Source: Gemmata massiliana (GTDB lineage Bacteria; Planctomycetota; Planctomycetia; Gemmatales; Gemmataceae). From it: DNA of 64,000 nucleotides. Below the pieces are notes generated by a model. The model saw nothing but the letters and a program-made list of their open reading frames with translations, made no database searches and was not told where the DNA came from. Positions 7,750-16,355 of the stretch are shown in pieces. A program made the position numbers and the translations under genes. The first letter of the stretch is position 1. The number at the start of each line of letters is the position of its first letter. The stretch is taken from the NCBI RefSeq assembly GCF_901538265.1, contig NZ_LR593886.1, positions 8,329,738 through 8,393,737 on the forward strand, given 5' to 3'.

Positions 7750-9288
7750 TCAGCGCTCCCACAGTTTGCGGTCCAGCGCCCGGAAGCCGATCGCTTCGGC
7801 GACGTGGTCCTGCGTGATGCGATCGCTCCCGGCGAGGTCGGCGATGGTGCGCGCGACGCGCAAGATACGGTCGTGGGCGCGGGCAGATAGCCCCAGCGCC
7901 TCCATCGCTTCCTTCAAGGTGGTTTGACCGTCCGCGTCGAGCACACAGTAGGTACGAATCTGCTTCGAGGTCATGCGCCCGTTCAGTCCGCCGGCCTTAC
8001 TGCCGAACCGCTGAGCCTGAATCGCACGTGCCGCGAACACCTGCTCGCGCATCGCCGCGCTCCCGGTGCCGTCGCCGGGCTTCGAGAGGTCTTCAAAGGG
8101 AACGGGCGGCACTTCGATATGGAGGTCGATCCGATCCAATAGAGGGCCGGAGACGCGCCCCATGTACTTCTCGACAGCGATTGGGGCACATTTACACGGT
8201 TTCTTGGGGTCACCCAAAAAACCACAAGGGCACGGGTTCATCGCGGCGCAGAGCACGAAGTCGGCCGGGAACGTGGTCGAGTGTGCGGCGCGACTGATCG
8301 TCACGCGGCCCTCTTCGAGCGGCTGGCGCAGCGCTTCGAGGCTCCGCCGGTTGAACTCCGGCAGTTCGTCGAGAAATAGCACGCCGTGGTGCGCGAGCGA
8401 GATCTCGCCCGGTTGCGGAACACCTCCGCCGCCGACCATCCCCGCGTCGCTGATCGTGTGGTGCGGGCTGCGGAACGGCCGCGTGCAGAGCAGCGCTTCG
8501 CCCGGCTGGAGCTTCCCCACCGCGGAGTACACCCGCGTCGTCTCCAGGCTCTCGTTCGGTGTGAGCGGCGGCAAAATCGTCGGCAGCCGCCGCGCGAGCA
8601 TCGTCTTTCCACTTCCCGGAGACCCAAGCATAAGGACGTTATGCCCGCCGCTCGCGGCAACGGTCAGCGCACGCTTCGCGAACTCCTGCCCCTTCACGTC
8701 CGCGAAGTCGATCGCGTACTTGTTGAGGTTCGCTTCGATGTCGTCGGTTGGAGGTGAAACCGGGTCGATCGGCGCCAACCCCGTCACGATGCCCACGGCC
8801 TCCGCGAGCGAACCGACGCCGTACACCTCCACCTCGCGCACGACGGACGCTTCGCGCGCGTTCGCCGACGGCACAATGAGTTTGTCGATTCCGCGGGCAC
8901 GCGCTTCCATCGCCACCGACAGCGCGCCAACAATCGGGCGCACGGTCCCGTCGAGCGCGAGTTCCCCGACTATCGCGAACGTTTCGATCTGGTCGGCGAC
9001 GATTTGCCCCAACGAAGTAATCAGACCAAGTGCGATAGGGAGATCAAACGCTCCCGCATCTTTGCGCAGGTCCGCGGGCGCCAAATTGACAACGGTGCGG
9101 CCCGTCGGCAGCCGGTAGCCGAGGTTCACCAGCGCGCGTTCGATGCGGTGAATGCTCTCCCGCACTGCCATTTCCGGCAGCCCGACGATCACAGTTCGGG
9201 GCTGCTGGGCCGGCGACGTATCGACCTCGACCTGAACCGGAACTGCGTCGATCCCGAGCAGCGCGAACGTGTTCAATTGGGCGAGCAT
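7750..9288 (-). CDS. comM: ComM/YifB family Mg-chelatase-like AAA+ ATPase
   Basis: This 512-residue member of the YifB/ComM family has the standard order. An N-terminal Lon-protease-like ChlI domain (about 20-180) is followed by an AAA+ domain with Walker A GSPGSGKT at residues 222-229 and Walker B GVLFLDELPEF near 300. A zinc-binding segment (NPCPCGFLGDPKKPCKC) and the C-terminal Mg_chelatase_C domain come last. ComM homologues act as hexameric helicases promoting branch migration during natural transformation; whether this organism is competent is unknown. ATG 9288 follows GAAGG, and the 12-codon upstream extension has no ribosome binding site. It is followed almost without gap by the unknown-family copy 1. 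Confidence 0.93.
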   Translation of the reverse strand: MLAQLNTFALLGIDAVPVQVEVDTSPAQQPRTVIVGLPEMAVRESIHRIERALVNLGYRLPTGRTVVNLAPADLRKDAGAFDLPIALGLITSLGQIVADQIETFAIVGELALDGTVRPIVGALSVAMEARARGIDKLIVPSANAREASVVREVEVYGVGSLAEAVGIVTGLAPIDPVSPPTDDIEANLNKYAIDFADVKGQEFAKRALTVAASGGHNVLMLGSPGSGKTMLARRLPTILPPLTPNESLETTRVYSAVGKLQPGEALLCTRPFRSPHHTISDAGMVGGGGVPQPGEISLAHHGVLFLDELPEFNRRSLEALRQPLEEGRVTISRAAHSTTFPADFVLCAAMNPCPCGFLGDPKKPCKCAPIAVEKYMGRVSGPLLDRIDLHIEVPPVPFEDLSKPGDGTGSAAMREQVFAARAIQAQRFGSKAGGLNGRMTSKQIRTYCVLDADGQTTLKEAMEALGLSARAHDRILRVARTIADLAGSDRITQDHVAEAIGFRALDRKLWER

Positions 9289-9444
9289 GGATTGCCTTCG
9301 GTGAGTCCCCAGCGCCGAATGCAATATGATGTGCGAAAGTCTGCGGAATTGCGAGTGTCAAAATCAGCCGCAAGTGATCCGGCTCAGTTCCAATGCACCG
9401 GTACGGGCGAACGACCGGTGTGAGTGAAGCGAAAACAAGAAGCG

Positions 9445-9686
9445 TTTTTGACAGGATTAACAGGATCAACCGGATCAAGACGGAATGCCCGGCCGTTGTG
9501 TGGATGTGGGCGGGTACAAGATACCCACCCGCTCGTTAGCACTCGCGGTTCGCCAAGAAAGCTCCGGGCGAACCGCGAGTGCTAACGAGCGGGTGGAGCT
9601 ACACAACTACGAGAACGTAACAACCCTGAGACCGCGTGCGACATTGCATTCCGAATCCTGTCGATCTTGTTAATCCCGTCAAAAAT
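9445..9686. repeat. Palindromic intergenic cassette
   Basis: The outer arms are inverted relatives of one another: TTTTTGACAGGATTAACAGG begins at 9445 and its reverse-complement-like counterpart spans 9651-9686. Between them lies a perfect 30-bp hairpin (9525-9554 with 9567-9596). No gene is seen in the 450-base interval between comM and the zinc-ribbon gene apart from this cassette. Confidence 0.75.
9525..9596. repeat. Perfect 30-bp inverted repeat with 12-base loop
   Basis: The left arm 9525-9554 is the exact reverse complement of 9567-9596; the loop is AAGAAAGCTCCG. The arms contain CTCGTTAGCACTCG, related to GTTAGC motifs elsewhere in the window. Confidence 0.9.
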
Positions 9687-9741
9687 TGCCTTTGCATCCG
9701 GCTCACGTCGGCCGTTCGCCTGATGGTCACGCCAACTACTT

Positions 9742-10479
9742 CTACTTCTTGAGGCGCTCCAATGGCTTGTTGTCGATCGCGAGGCGCTTGACGGCGAACC
9801 GGCCGGTCCGGATGATCGGCATGATCGTGGCCGCCCAGATGAGCGTGATGAACGCCCCCGGTTTCACGAGCATCGCCTTACGCGAGGGGTCGGTCGGGTC
9901 CGCCTGTTCGGACTCCAGGAACGTCCCGGTCATCCAGTCGCGCATGTTGAGCAGACAAATGGCGTCCAGCACGATGAGCGCGACACAAATGATGAGCCCG
10001 ATGATGCCCGGCCCCAGGTGGTTCATGTAGTCGCCGAACTCCGGCGCCCACACCTTCTTCTGTTCGGCCTTCTCGCGGGTCACGTTGTTGAACCCGCAGT
10101 GGATGCACACCTTCGCGTCGGGCGGGTCGAGCTCCTGGGCGCAGTGCGGGCACCGGGCCACGTCGGACTCGGCGATCACGCCCAACGGGTTCGGCTTCGC
10201 GCCGCCGTCATCGTCGTCATCGTCCTGGAACTTGTACGGGGCGTCCGCGGGCTTCGGTTCCTCTTTCTTCGGCTCCGGCTTCTTGGCCTGAACCCCCACC
10301 CCACCAGGCTTTGCAGGCTTCGCCGGCTTCGCGCTCTTCGCGGGCCGGGCCGGTTCCGGCTCCTCCGCCACGAACGGGTGGCCGCAGTGTTTGCACTTGA
10401 TCTTCTTGCCCAGCACCGTGTCCGGCACCTTGAGCGTCGTGTCGCAATTCGGGCACGGGATCTCAGTTACGGTCGGCAT
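9742..10479 (-). CDS. Zinc-ribbon membrane protein
   Basis: This 245-residue protein starts at ATG 10479, with GAGG upstream. It has two zinc-ribbon-like motifs. The first is near the N-terminus (IPCPNCDTTLKVPD then KIKCKHCGHPF); the second is in the middle (VARCPHCAQELDPPDAKVC then IHCGFN). Between them is an Ala/Lys/Pro-rich linker of PAK repeats and an acidic DDDDD patch. Two hydrophobic segments follow (GIIGLIICVALIVLDAICLL and FITLIWAATIMPII). Such MJ0042-type zinc-ribbon plus membrane layouts are common and uncharacterised in planctomycetes. The gene stands alone, and a membrane-linked sensing role is only a guess. Confidence 0.8.
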   Translation of the reverse strand: MPTVTEIPCPNCDTTLKVPDTVLGKKIKCKHCGHPFVAEEPEPARPAKSAKPAKPAKPGGVGVQAKKPEPKKEEPKPADAPYKFQDDDDDDGGAKPNPLGVIAESDVARCPHCAQELDPPDAKVCIHCGFNNVTREKAEQKKVWAPEFGDYMNHLGPGIIGLIICVALIVLDAICLLNMRDWMTGTFLESEQADPTDPSRKAMLVKPGAFITLIWAATIMPIIRTGRFAVKRLAIDNKPLERLKK

Positions 10480-10790
10480 AAGCGCCCCTCGTTCTCTCGG
10501 CTGCAACGCGGTGATTCGATCTTTTCCGGCGGACCTGGCGACGAAAACCCGAACGCGCGGGCATAAAATCGGCCGGGATGGGATCAGTATCCTAGAAAAT
10601 AGCGTATCCGCTCGGCACTCTACCAGAGGCGGGGAATGCAAAGTTCCAAGTTTCGGGGTTCAAATTCCGATTTCCAAACACGACGTGAGCGCCCCTGGAA
10701 CCCGCCGGACGCGGCCCGGTTCTGCCTGTAACTGTTCGCTCGCCCGGAACCCGAACCCGAAACTTGAACCCAAACTTCCCCGGTGCCGCT

Positions 10791-11648
10791 GTGTCGCAAG
10801 CCACTCTTGAGCCGCCCGTGACCCTCGCGTCCGATAACCCGAGTTTCGAGATGCCCGCCACCGGCGCGATCGATCCCACCCCCGCGCAGACCGCGCCTGC
10901 CGTTTCGCCCCGCACCGGGGAACCGCGCCTCCTCGTCTCGCTGGCCACGTACAACGAGGCCGGGAACATCGCGGCGCTGATCGCGGACATTCACAAGGTC
11001 GTACCGCACGCGGACGTGCTGGTGATCGACGACAACTCCCCGGACGGGACCGGGCGCATCGCTGCCGAACTCGCAGCGACCGACCCGCGCATCCAGGTGC
11101 TCCACCGCCCGGGCAAACTCGGGTTGGGCACGGCGACCCTCGCCGCGATGAAGTTCGCGATGGCCCGGGACTACGACTACCTCCTGAACATGGACGCGGA
11201 CTTCAGCCACCCGCCCCGCTACCTCCCCGGCATCCTCGCCGGGATGAGCAAGAACGACGTGATGATCGGGTCGCGGTACGTTCACGGCGGCGGGACCGAG
11301 AACTGGCCGCTGCCGCGCCGAATCATCAGCCAGTCCGTCAACGCCCTCGTGCGGCTCACGTTCCGGATGCCGGTGAAGGACGCCAGCGGCGCCTTCCGGT
11401 GCTACCGCGTGAGCATGTTGCGCGACGCGGAACTGGACCGCGTGCGCTCGCGCGGGTACTCGTTCCAACAGGAAGTGCTGTTCCGGTGCTACAAGTCCGG
11501 GGCGAAGCTCGGCGAATACCCGATCCTGTTCGAGAACCGCCGCGCTGGGGTGAGCAAGGTCAACAAAAAGGAAGCCGCCCGGTCGATGAGCATGATCCTC
11601 TACATCGGCCTGCGCAACGTGTTCGGACTCGAACAGCGCCGGGTGTAA
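10791..11648 (+). CDS. Polyprenol monophosphomannose synthase-like glycosyltransferase (GT2)
   Basis: This GT-A fold family 2 glycosyltransferase has 285 residues from GTG 10791. Landmarks are LVSLATYNEAGNI, the nucleotide-binding VLVIDDNSPDGTG, LNMDADFSHPPRYLPGI (DxD-like metal site), MIGSRYVHGGGTENWPLPRR and a final QEVLFRCYKSGAKLGEYPI segment. The pattern matches dolichol/polyprenol-phosphate mannosyltransferases, which load a sugar from GDP-mannose on to a lipid carrier at the membrane. There is no C-terminal membrane domain, as in the soluble DPM1 class. The start is uncertain: TTG 10764, GTG 10791 and ATG 10851 are all possible, and conserved sequence begins only near residue 45. It is probably monocistronic. 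Confidence 0.85.
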   Translation: MSQATLEPPVTLASDNPSFEMPATGAIDPTPAQTAPAVSPRTGEPRLLVSLATYNEAGNIAALIADIHKVVPHADVLVIDDNSPDGTGRIAAELAATDPRIQVLHRPGKLGLGTATLAAMKFAMARDYDYLLNMDADFSHPPRYLPGILAGMSKNDVMIGSRYVHGGGTENWPLPRRIISQSVNALVRLTFRMPVKDASGAFRCYRVSMLRDAELDRVRSRGYSFQQEVLFRCYKSGAKLGEYPILFENRRAGVSKVNKKEAARSMSMILYIGLRNVFGLEQRRV

Positions 11649-11739
11649 TCCCTTTCGCAAGGGCAAAGCGCGGACCTGGGAACGCTGGGTAAGATCCGCG
11701 AGCGAATCCTCCGCCCCTCAGTCAGCCGATCACACGCCA

Positions 11740-11815
11740 CAGTTGAACGCGGGCCGCAAGAACCGGGGTGAAGTTCAGATGAACGTCCCCGGTCCACAAG
11801 GCCCGCGTTCAACTG
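11740..11815. repeat. Compound inverted repeat
   Basis: A 16-bp outer stem (11740-11755 with 11800-11815, CAGTTGAACGCGGGCC) encloses a smaller CCGGGG/CCCCGG stem. The 11649-12001 interval has no gene; besides this element it has a TATGAT-like -10 near 11903. Confidence 0.7.
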
Positions 11816-12001
11816 ATGTCTTTGTCTGCGCAGCGCTTGCGGACCGAGGCGCGTTCCGCAAGCGTGCGGGCGCTGGGACAATTCCCCACGATCCCGGTTC
11901 GGTATGATACACTTCTAAAATCGTTCGTTCCGCGACAACTCGCTCAGTTCCCGTGATCGCGCGAACGCTCCCGCGCCCCGCAACGTATAGGTGTCAGGGC
12001 A

Positions 12002-12649
12002 GTGCTGGACCCAATACGCCACCCGCCGGATACCGACGAACAGCTCCTCACCCGGTTGCGCGCCGGGGAACGGGACGTGTTCGGCACCCTGGTGCGCCGG
12101 TACGAGCGAGAGCTGTTCGGGTACCTGCGCCGCTACCTCGGTGACGACGATCTCGCGGACGACGTGTTCCAGAACACTTTTGTACAAGTGTATTTGAAGA
12201 TCCAGCAGTACGAACCCGGGCGCCCCGTGCGCCCGTGGCTCTACGCGATCGCTACGAACCAGGCCATCGACGCCTTGCGCCGGCGCAACCGGCGGGCCGA
12301 CCAGCGCGCCGACGCGGTTACGTCGTCCGACGAGGACGGGCAGAACCGGCCGCTGTTCGAGCTGCTCCCGACGCCCGGTGACGGCCCGCCCGAGTCGGCC
12401 GACCGCGCCGAGCAGCGCGAGCTCGTTCGCGCCGCGGTGGACCGGCTCCCGGACCTGTTGCGTCAGGTGGTCGTTCTCGCGTACTTTCAGGGGTTGAAGT
12501 ACCGCGACGTGGCCGACGCGCTGGACATCCCGGTGGGCACGGTGAAGTCGCGGTTGCACGCGGCCCTCGCGCGGCTCACCGAGGACTGGAACGCGAGCCA
12601 GGAGTCGGGGACCGGCACCCAGGAAGCGGTTCAGATTCCGAACGTTTAA
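12002..12649 (+). CDS. ECF-type RNA polymerase sigma factor
   Basis: This 215-residue sigma-70 family protein has only regions 2 and 4, as in ECF factors. Region 2 is clear (FGTLVRRYERELFGYLRRYL, then DDLADDVFQNTFVQVYLKIQ and RPWLYAIATNQAIDALRRRN). Region 4 follows a Pro-rich linker (LPDLLRQVVVLAYFQGLKYR, then DVADALDIPVGTVKSRLHAA). It directs RNA polymerase to a specific promoter set. The start is GTG at 12002. The next gene, 63 bases downstream on the same strand, looks like its membrane-anchored anti-sigma factor, so the pair probably forms one regulatory unit. Confidence 0.92.
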   Translation: MLDPIRHPPDTDEQLLTRLRAGERDVFGTLVRRYERELFGYLRRYLGDDDLADDVFQNTFVQVYLKIQQYEPGRPVRPWLYAIATNQAIDALRRRNRRADQRADAVTSSDEDGQNRPLFELLPTPGDGPPESADRAEQRELVRAAVDRLPDLLRQVVVLAYFQGLKYRDVADALDIPVGTVKSRLHAALARLTEDWNASQESGTGTQEAVQIPNV

Positions 12650-12712
12650 CCCAGCACCGCCCGCGCCCTCTACACGCGAAGCCCTGACCAGCAGGAGCGG
12701 GATACGAAAGCC

Positions 12713-13759
12713 ATGTCGGACGCAGACCTGATCGACTACCTGTTTGACGTACTCGACCCGGCCGACCGGAGTCTGGTGGCCGCGCGCATCAGCGCCGACC
12801 CGCACGCGGCCGCGCGCCTGGAACAGCTCCGGGCCAGCGTCGCCCCGGTGCTCGCGACCGCAGAAGCCGAGCGCGAAGACACTCCGGCCCCGCCCCCGGG
12901 GCTGGCACTGCGTGCGATCGCCCGCGTCGCGCAACACGTCGTGGAACACGAACCGCGTGCGCCCGAACCGACGGGTTCCGACGCGATCTCCGCGTTCTTA
13001 CGTGAGTTCTCTTCCCCCGCACCGACCGAACTCGAATTCGGCTCGGGCACCCGTGCAAAGGTGCCCGGCGCGCCGCGAACGCCCCGCCCGGCCCCGCCGG
13101 TAAGCGACGGCCCGGACCCGCAATCCTCCGGGCGCCGGTTCCGCGCCGACCTGGTCGTGGCCGCGTGCATCGCGTTCGTCGGGTTCGGGCTGGTTTCGTC
13201 CGGGATCGCGAAGGCCCGGCAGCAGCAGCGGATCTACGCCTGCCAGAACAGCCTCCGCACGCTGCACGTCGGGCTGGCCGGTTACGCAGACTCTGACCCA
13301 CAGGGGCGCTACCCACAAATCGGCACACCCGCACACCCGACCGCTGATACGTTCGCTGCGTCACTGAGCGACCAGGGCCATTTGCCGGCCGGGTTCCGGC
13401 CCGGGTGCCCCGCCGCCGCGGACTACATCGCTTACGCCTATACGCTCGGTTTCCGCACCCCGAACGACGAGATCCTTGGGCTGCGCCGGGCCGATGCGAT
13501 GGCGCCTGCGGGCGAAGAGCACGACCTGATGCCGATCGCCGCCGACTTCCCCACCGCGAGCGCGGCCCCGTTCGCCGGGCCGGTTTCTCCGCACTCGAGC
13601 TGTATGAACGTGCTCTTCGTGGGTGGGAATGTGCGTCCCACGACGTCGGCGCTCGTCGGGCCGGGCGGCGACGACATCTACCGCAACTTGTTCGGCCAAG
13701 TGAGCGCTGGCGCCACCCGCACCGACGCGGTCCTCGGGCGCCCCGGCGATCGACCGTGA
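12713..13759 (+). CDS. Putative membrane-anchored anti-sigma factor with DUF1559-like C-terminus
   Basis: This 348-residue protein lies directly downstream of an ECF sigma gene. The N-terminus (LIDYLFDVLDPADRSLVAAR) resembles the cytoplasmic domain of planctomycete anti-sigma factors. A Pro-rich linker leads to one membrane segment (LVVAACIAFVGFGLVSSGI), followed by an extracytoplasmic part resembling the pilin-like DUF1559 family. The signs are CQNSLRTLHVGLAGYADSD early and the C-terminal PHSSCMNVLFVGGNVRPTT. The classical zinc-binding HxxxCxxC motif is not visible. Anti-sigma function is inferred from position and topology. The ATG at 12713 is preceded by CAGGAGCGGG. Confidence 0.75.
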   Translation: MSDADLIDYLFDVLDPADRSLVAARISADPHAAARLEQLRASVAPVLATAEAEREDTPAPPPGLALRAIARVAQHVVEHEPRAPEPTGSDAISAFLREFSSPAPTELEFGSGTRAKVPGAPRTPRPAPPVSDGPDPQSSGRRFRADLVVAACIAFVGFGLVSSGIAKARQQQRIYACQNSLRTLHVGLAGYADSDPQGRYPQIGTPAHPTADTFAASLSDQGHLPAGFRPGCPAAADYIAYAYTLGFRTPNDEILGLRRADAMAPAGEEHDLMPIAADFPTASAAPFAGPVSPHSSCMNVLFVGGNVRPTTSALVGPGGDDIYRNLFGQVSAGATRTDAVLGRPGDRP

Positions 13760-14026
13760 GCACCGAGAAGGCGCGAGTCGATTTGAACTAAAAACGGAAA
13801 ACGGAACGCGACGCACTAATCGAAGAACCAAATTCGCCCTTATCGCCCCATCAAATTCATTTCCTGCAGGCGCAGTGCTCGGATTGAGGTCTCAACAGAA
13901 ACTGTACTAAGCAGAAAGCTGTATTTCACAGTCACCCGGCCCTTCGCGCGGTCGCGGCGCATGATACACTTGGGCAACCATGTCGGACCTGCGGACCGGG
14001 CCGCCCGTCCGATGAAGGAGCGCGTC

Positions 14027-15595
14027 GTGAAACGTCCCCTACGACTCCGCGGAATCAGCGGCGAAATCAAAGGGCAGGTCTGGGAATCAGACTCGCTCTT
14101 GCGCGCCGGCCGCCTCGGGTCGCTCGAAATCGTGCTCGACGACAGCTCCGTGAGCCGGCGCCACGCGGAAGTGCGGCGCGGCGACGACGGGTGGTTCGTG
14201 CGCGACCTGGAGAGCACCAACGGGACTTACGTCAACGGCGTGCGCATCGGCCAGGGCGACCAGCCGTTAAAAGCCCGCGACATCGTTCAGTTCGGTAAAG
14301 TGGCGGTCATCGTCGAACTGGTGGACGCGACGGTCGACGGTCCACCGTCGAACCAGCACGTGGTCGCCGCGGCCGTGTCGAGCTTCGACGAGGGGCTGCG
14401 CCGGATCGCGTTCGACCGCAACCACATGCCCCGCGCCGGCGAACAGATGTTCGCGCTCCTCCGCGCCGGGCACCACTTCGTGAACACGCAGAGCGAGGAC
14501 CAGCTCCTCGACGCGGTCCTCAACGACGCGGTCAGCGTACTCGAAGCCCAGCGCGGTGCGATCGTGCTGGCCGAGAGCGACACCCCCGACCCCAAGATGC
14601 GTCTGCGGGCGCTGGCGGTCGGCCAGGGCGAACCGCCGGGGCGGTTCCACTACTCGAAGAAGCTCACCCAGCGCTGCTTCGCGAGCGGCGTCTCGCTGCT
14701 CTACAGCACCCTCACCGACGCCGAGGAATCGAAGCTCACCCAGAGCATCGCGGACGGCGCGATGGCGAGCGTGCTGTGCGTGCTGCTCCGCACCCCGCGC
14801 AAGCGCCTGGGCGTGTTGCACCTCGACCGGAGCTTCTGGCAGAACCCGTTCACCGAGGACGACCTGCACCTCGCCGACGCGCTGGCGGCGCACGTGTCCG
14901 CGGCGATCGAGAGCGCGCAACTCCTGCGCCGGCAAAAGGAACAGTTCCTCAAGACGGTCACGGTGCTCGCCCAGGCGGTCGAACTGCGGGACGACTACAC
15001 GGGCAACCACACGCAGCGCGTGACGCGCTACGCGACCATGCTCGGCGAGAAGCTCGAACTGCCCGACGACCAGCTCGAACTCATCAAGATCGGCGGCCCG
15101 CTCCACGACATCGGCAAGATCGGGATCGATGACGCGATCCTGCGCAAACCGGGGCGGCTCACGAGCGAAGAGTACGAGTGCATGAAAACGCACACGACGA
15201 AGGGGGCCGAGATCCTTTCGTCGATCCCGGAAATGGGACCGATCATCCCGATCGTGCGGAGCCACCACGAGCGCTGGGACGGCGCGGGCTACCCGGACAA
15301 ACTCGTCGCAGAAGAAATCCCCCTACTGGCGCGCATCGTGGCAGTCGCGGACGCATTCGACGCGATGACCTCGAACCGGCCGTACCACGAGAACAAGAAG
15401 GGCAAGCCGCCGTCGTGGGCGTTCGCCGAAGTGGAGCGCCAGGCCGGTAAGCAGTTCGACCCGACTTGCGCCGCAGCGTTCCTGAGTATCCGCGAAGAAA
15501 TCGTCCGCGCGATGGCCGAACTGCTACCCGGGAGCGAACTCGAAGACCCGGAGCCGCTCACGGTGACCGGGTACGTTCACGACCCACGCGGCTGA
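14027..15595 (+). CDS. FHA-GAF-HD-GYP domain protein
   Basis: This 522-residue signalling protein has three domains. An FHA domain (about 25-90; RAGRLGSLEIVLDD, SVSRRHAEVRR, DLESTNGTYVNGVRI) binds phosphothreonine peptides. A GAF-like domain spans about 140-305. An HD-GYP domain (about 320-500) carries GGPLHDIGKIG and HHERWDGAGYPDKL. HD-GYP enzymes hydrolyse cyclic di-GMP, and the HD and GYP motifs look complete. The FHA domain suggests control by a Ser/Thr kinase; the window encodes one at 22.9 kb, but any connection is inference. The GTG at 14027 sits 6 bases after AAGGAG. An ATG at 14012 overlaps that site and is less likely. Confidence 0.92.
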   Translation: MKRPLRLRGISGEIKGQVWESDSLLRAGRLGSLEIVLDDSSVSRRHAEVRRGDDGWFVRDLESTNGTYVNGVRIGQGDQPLKARDIVQFGKVAVIVELVDATVDGPPSNQHVVAAAVSSFDEGLRRIAFDRNHMPRAGEQMFALLRAGHHFVNTQSEDQLLDAVLNDAVSVLEAQRGAIVLAESDTPDPKMRLRALAVGQGEPPGRFHYSKKLTQRCFASGVSLLYSTLTDAEESKLTQSIADGAMASVLCVLLRTPRKRLGVLHLDRSFWQNPFTEDDLHLADALAAHVSAAIESAQLLRRQKEQFLKTVTVLAQAVELRDDYTGNHTQRVTRYATMLGEKLELPDDQLELIKIGGPLHDIGKIGIDDAILRKPGRLTSEEYECMKTHTTKGAEILSSIPEMGPIIPIVRSHHERWDGAGYPDKLVAEEIPLLARIVAVADAFDAMTSNRPYHENKKGKPPSWAFAEVERQAGKQFDPTCAAAFLSIREEIVRAMAELLPGSELEDPEPLTVTGYVHDPRG

Positions 15596-15761
15596 TCCGC
15601 GATCGAGCCAGAACTCATCACGCAGATCACAGCAACACGTCTTTTCTCGCCCACAGCTCGTTCCCCAATCGCGCAATTCTGTCTTCCATCCTTGCAACAA
15701 GCTGGGGCCGGTCTACTGACGCGCTTCCCGTTCCAAAACGACCACATCGGTTCAACCGCGA

Positions 15762-15789
15762 TTGACATGCAACCAAAAAGTTGCATAAT
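15762..15789 (+). promoter_or_regulatory. Promoter with overlapping dyad operator
   Basis: TTGACA (15762-15767), a 16-base spacer and CATAAT (15784-15789) form a good sigma-70-type promoter. An exact dyad ATGCAAC-N6-GTTGCAT (15767-15786) fills the spacer, so a bound repressor would block polymerase. It lies 57 bases before the AHSA1-like gene. Confidence 0.65.
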
Positions 15790-15846
15790 TAACTCGCGAG
15801 ACCACCTGAACGCAGATGAACTTCAAGCGAAAGCCGGGAGAAACCG

Positions 15847-16308
15847 ATGGCCGAGTCGCGGTTCGTTTACGTCACGTACATTCGCACGACCACGGAAAAA
15901 CTGTGGCGGGCGCTCCTCGAACCCGAGTTCACGCGCCGGTACTGGTTCGAGACGTGGCACGAATCCGAATGGGCGCCGAACTCCCCGTGGCGCCTCATGC
16001 TCCCCGACGGGCGCGTGGGGCACAGCGGCGCGGTGGTCGAAATCGAACCGCACCGGCGCCTCGTCCTGTCGTGGCGCGCGGAGTTCAAGCCGGAGCTGCG
16101 CGCCGAGGGGCACTCGCGCGTGACGTTTGAACTCGAACCGCAGGGCGATTCGGTCAAACTCACCGTCACCCACCAAATCGATACGGCCGAGTCCAAGCTC
16201 GTCAAAACGCTGTCCGCCGGTTGGCCGCACCTGCTGGCCAGCCTCAAGAGCCTCCTCGAAACGGGCGAACCGCTCGCCGAAACCAGCCGCTGGCCCAAGG
16301 GCCTTTGA
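15847..16308 (+). CDS. SRPBCC / AHSA1 (Aha1 C-terminal-like) domain protein
   Basis: This 153-residue START/Bet v1-like fold protein belongs to the AHSA1 group. Characteristic segments are VYVTYIRTTTEKLWRALLEP, FTRRYWFETWHESEWAPNSP, GAVVEIEPHRRLVLSWRAEF and the C-terminal helix GWPHLLASLKSLLETGEPL. These small hydrophobic-cavity proteins are usually encoded beside an ArsR-type repressor and their ligand is unknown. Here no ArsR gene is adjacent, yet the promoter upstream carries a dyad of the type such repressors bind. ATG 15847 follows GGGAG. The next gene (flavodoxin) starts 47 bases downstream on the same strand and may be co-transcribed. Confidence 0.88.
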   Translation: MAESRFVYVTYIRTTTEKLWRALLEPEFTRRYWFETWHESEWAPNSPWRLMLPDGRVGHSGAVVEIEPHRRLVLSWRAEFKPELRAEGHSRVTFELEPQGDSVKLTVTHQIDTAESKLVKTLSAGWPHLLASLKSLLETGEPLAETSRWPKGL

Positions 16309-16355
16309 CCCCAGCCAGAACCCAAAGAGTTCAAATTCACATTGCGGAGCACGAA

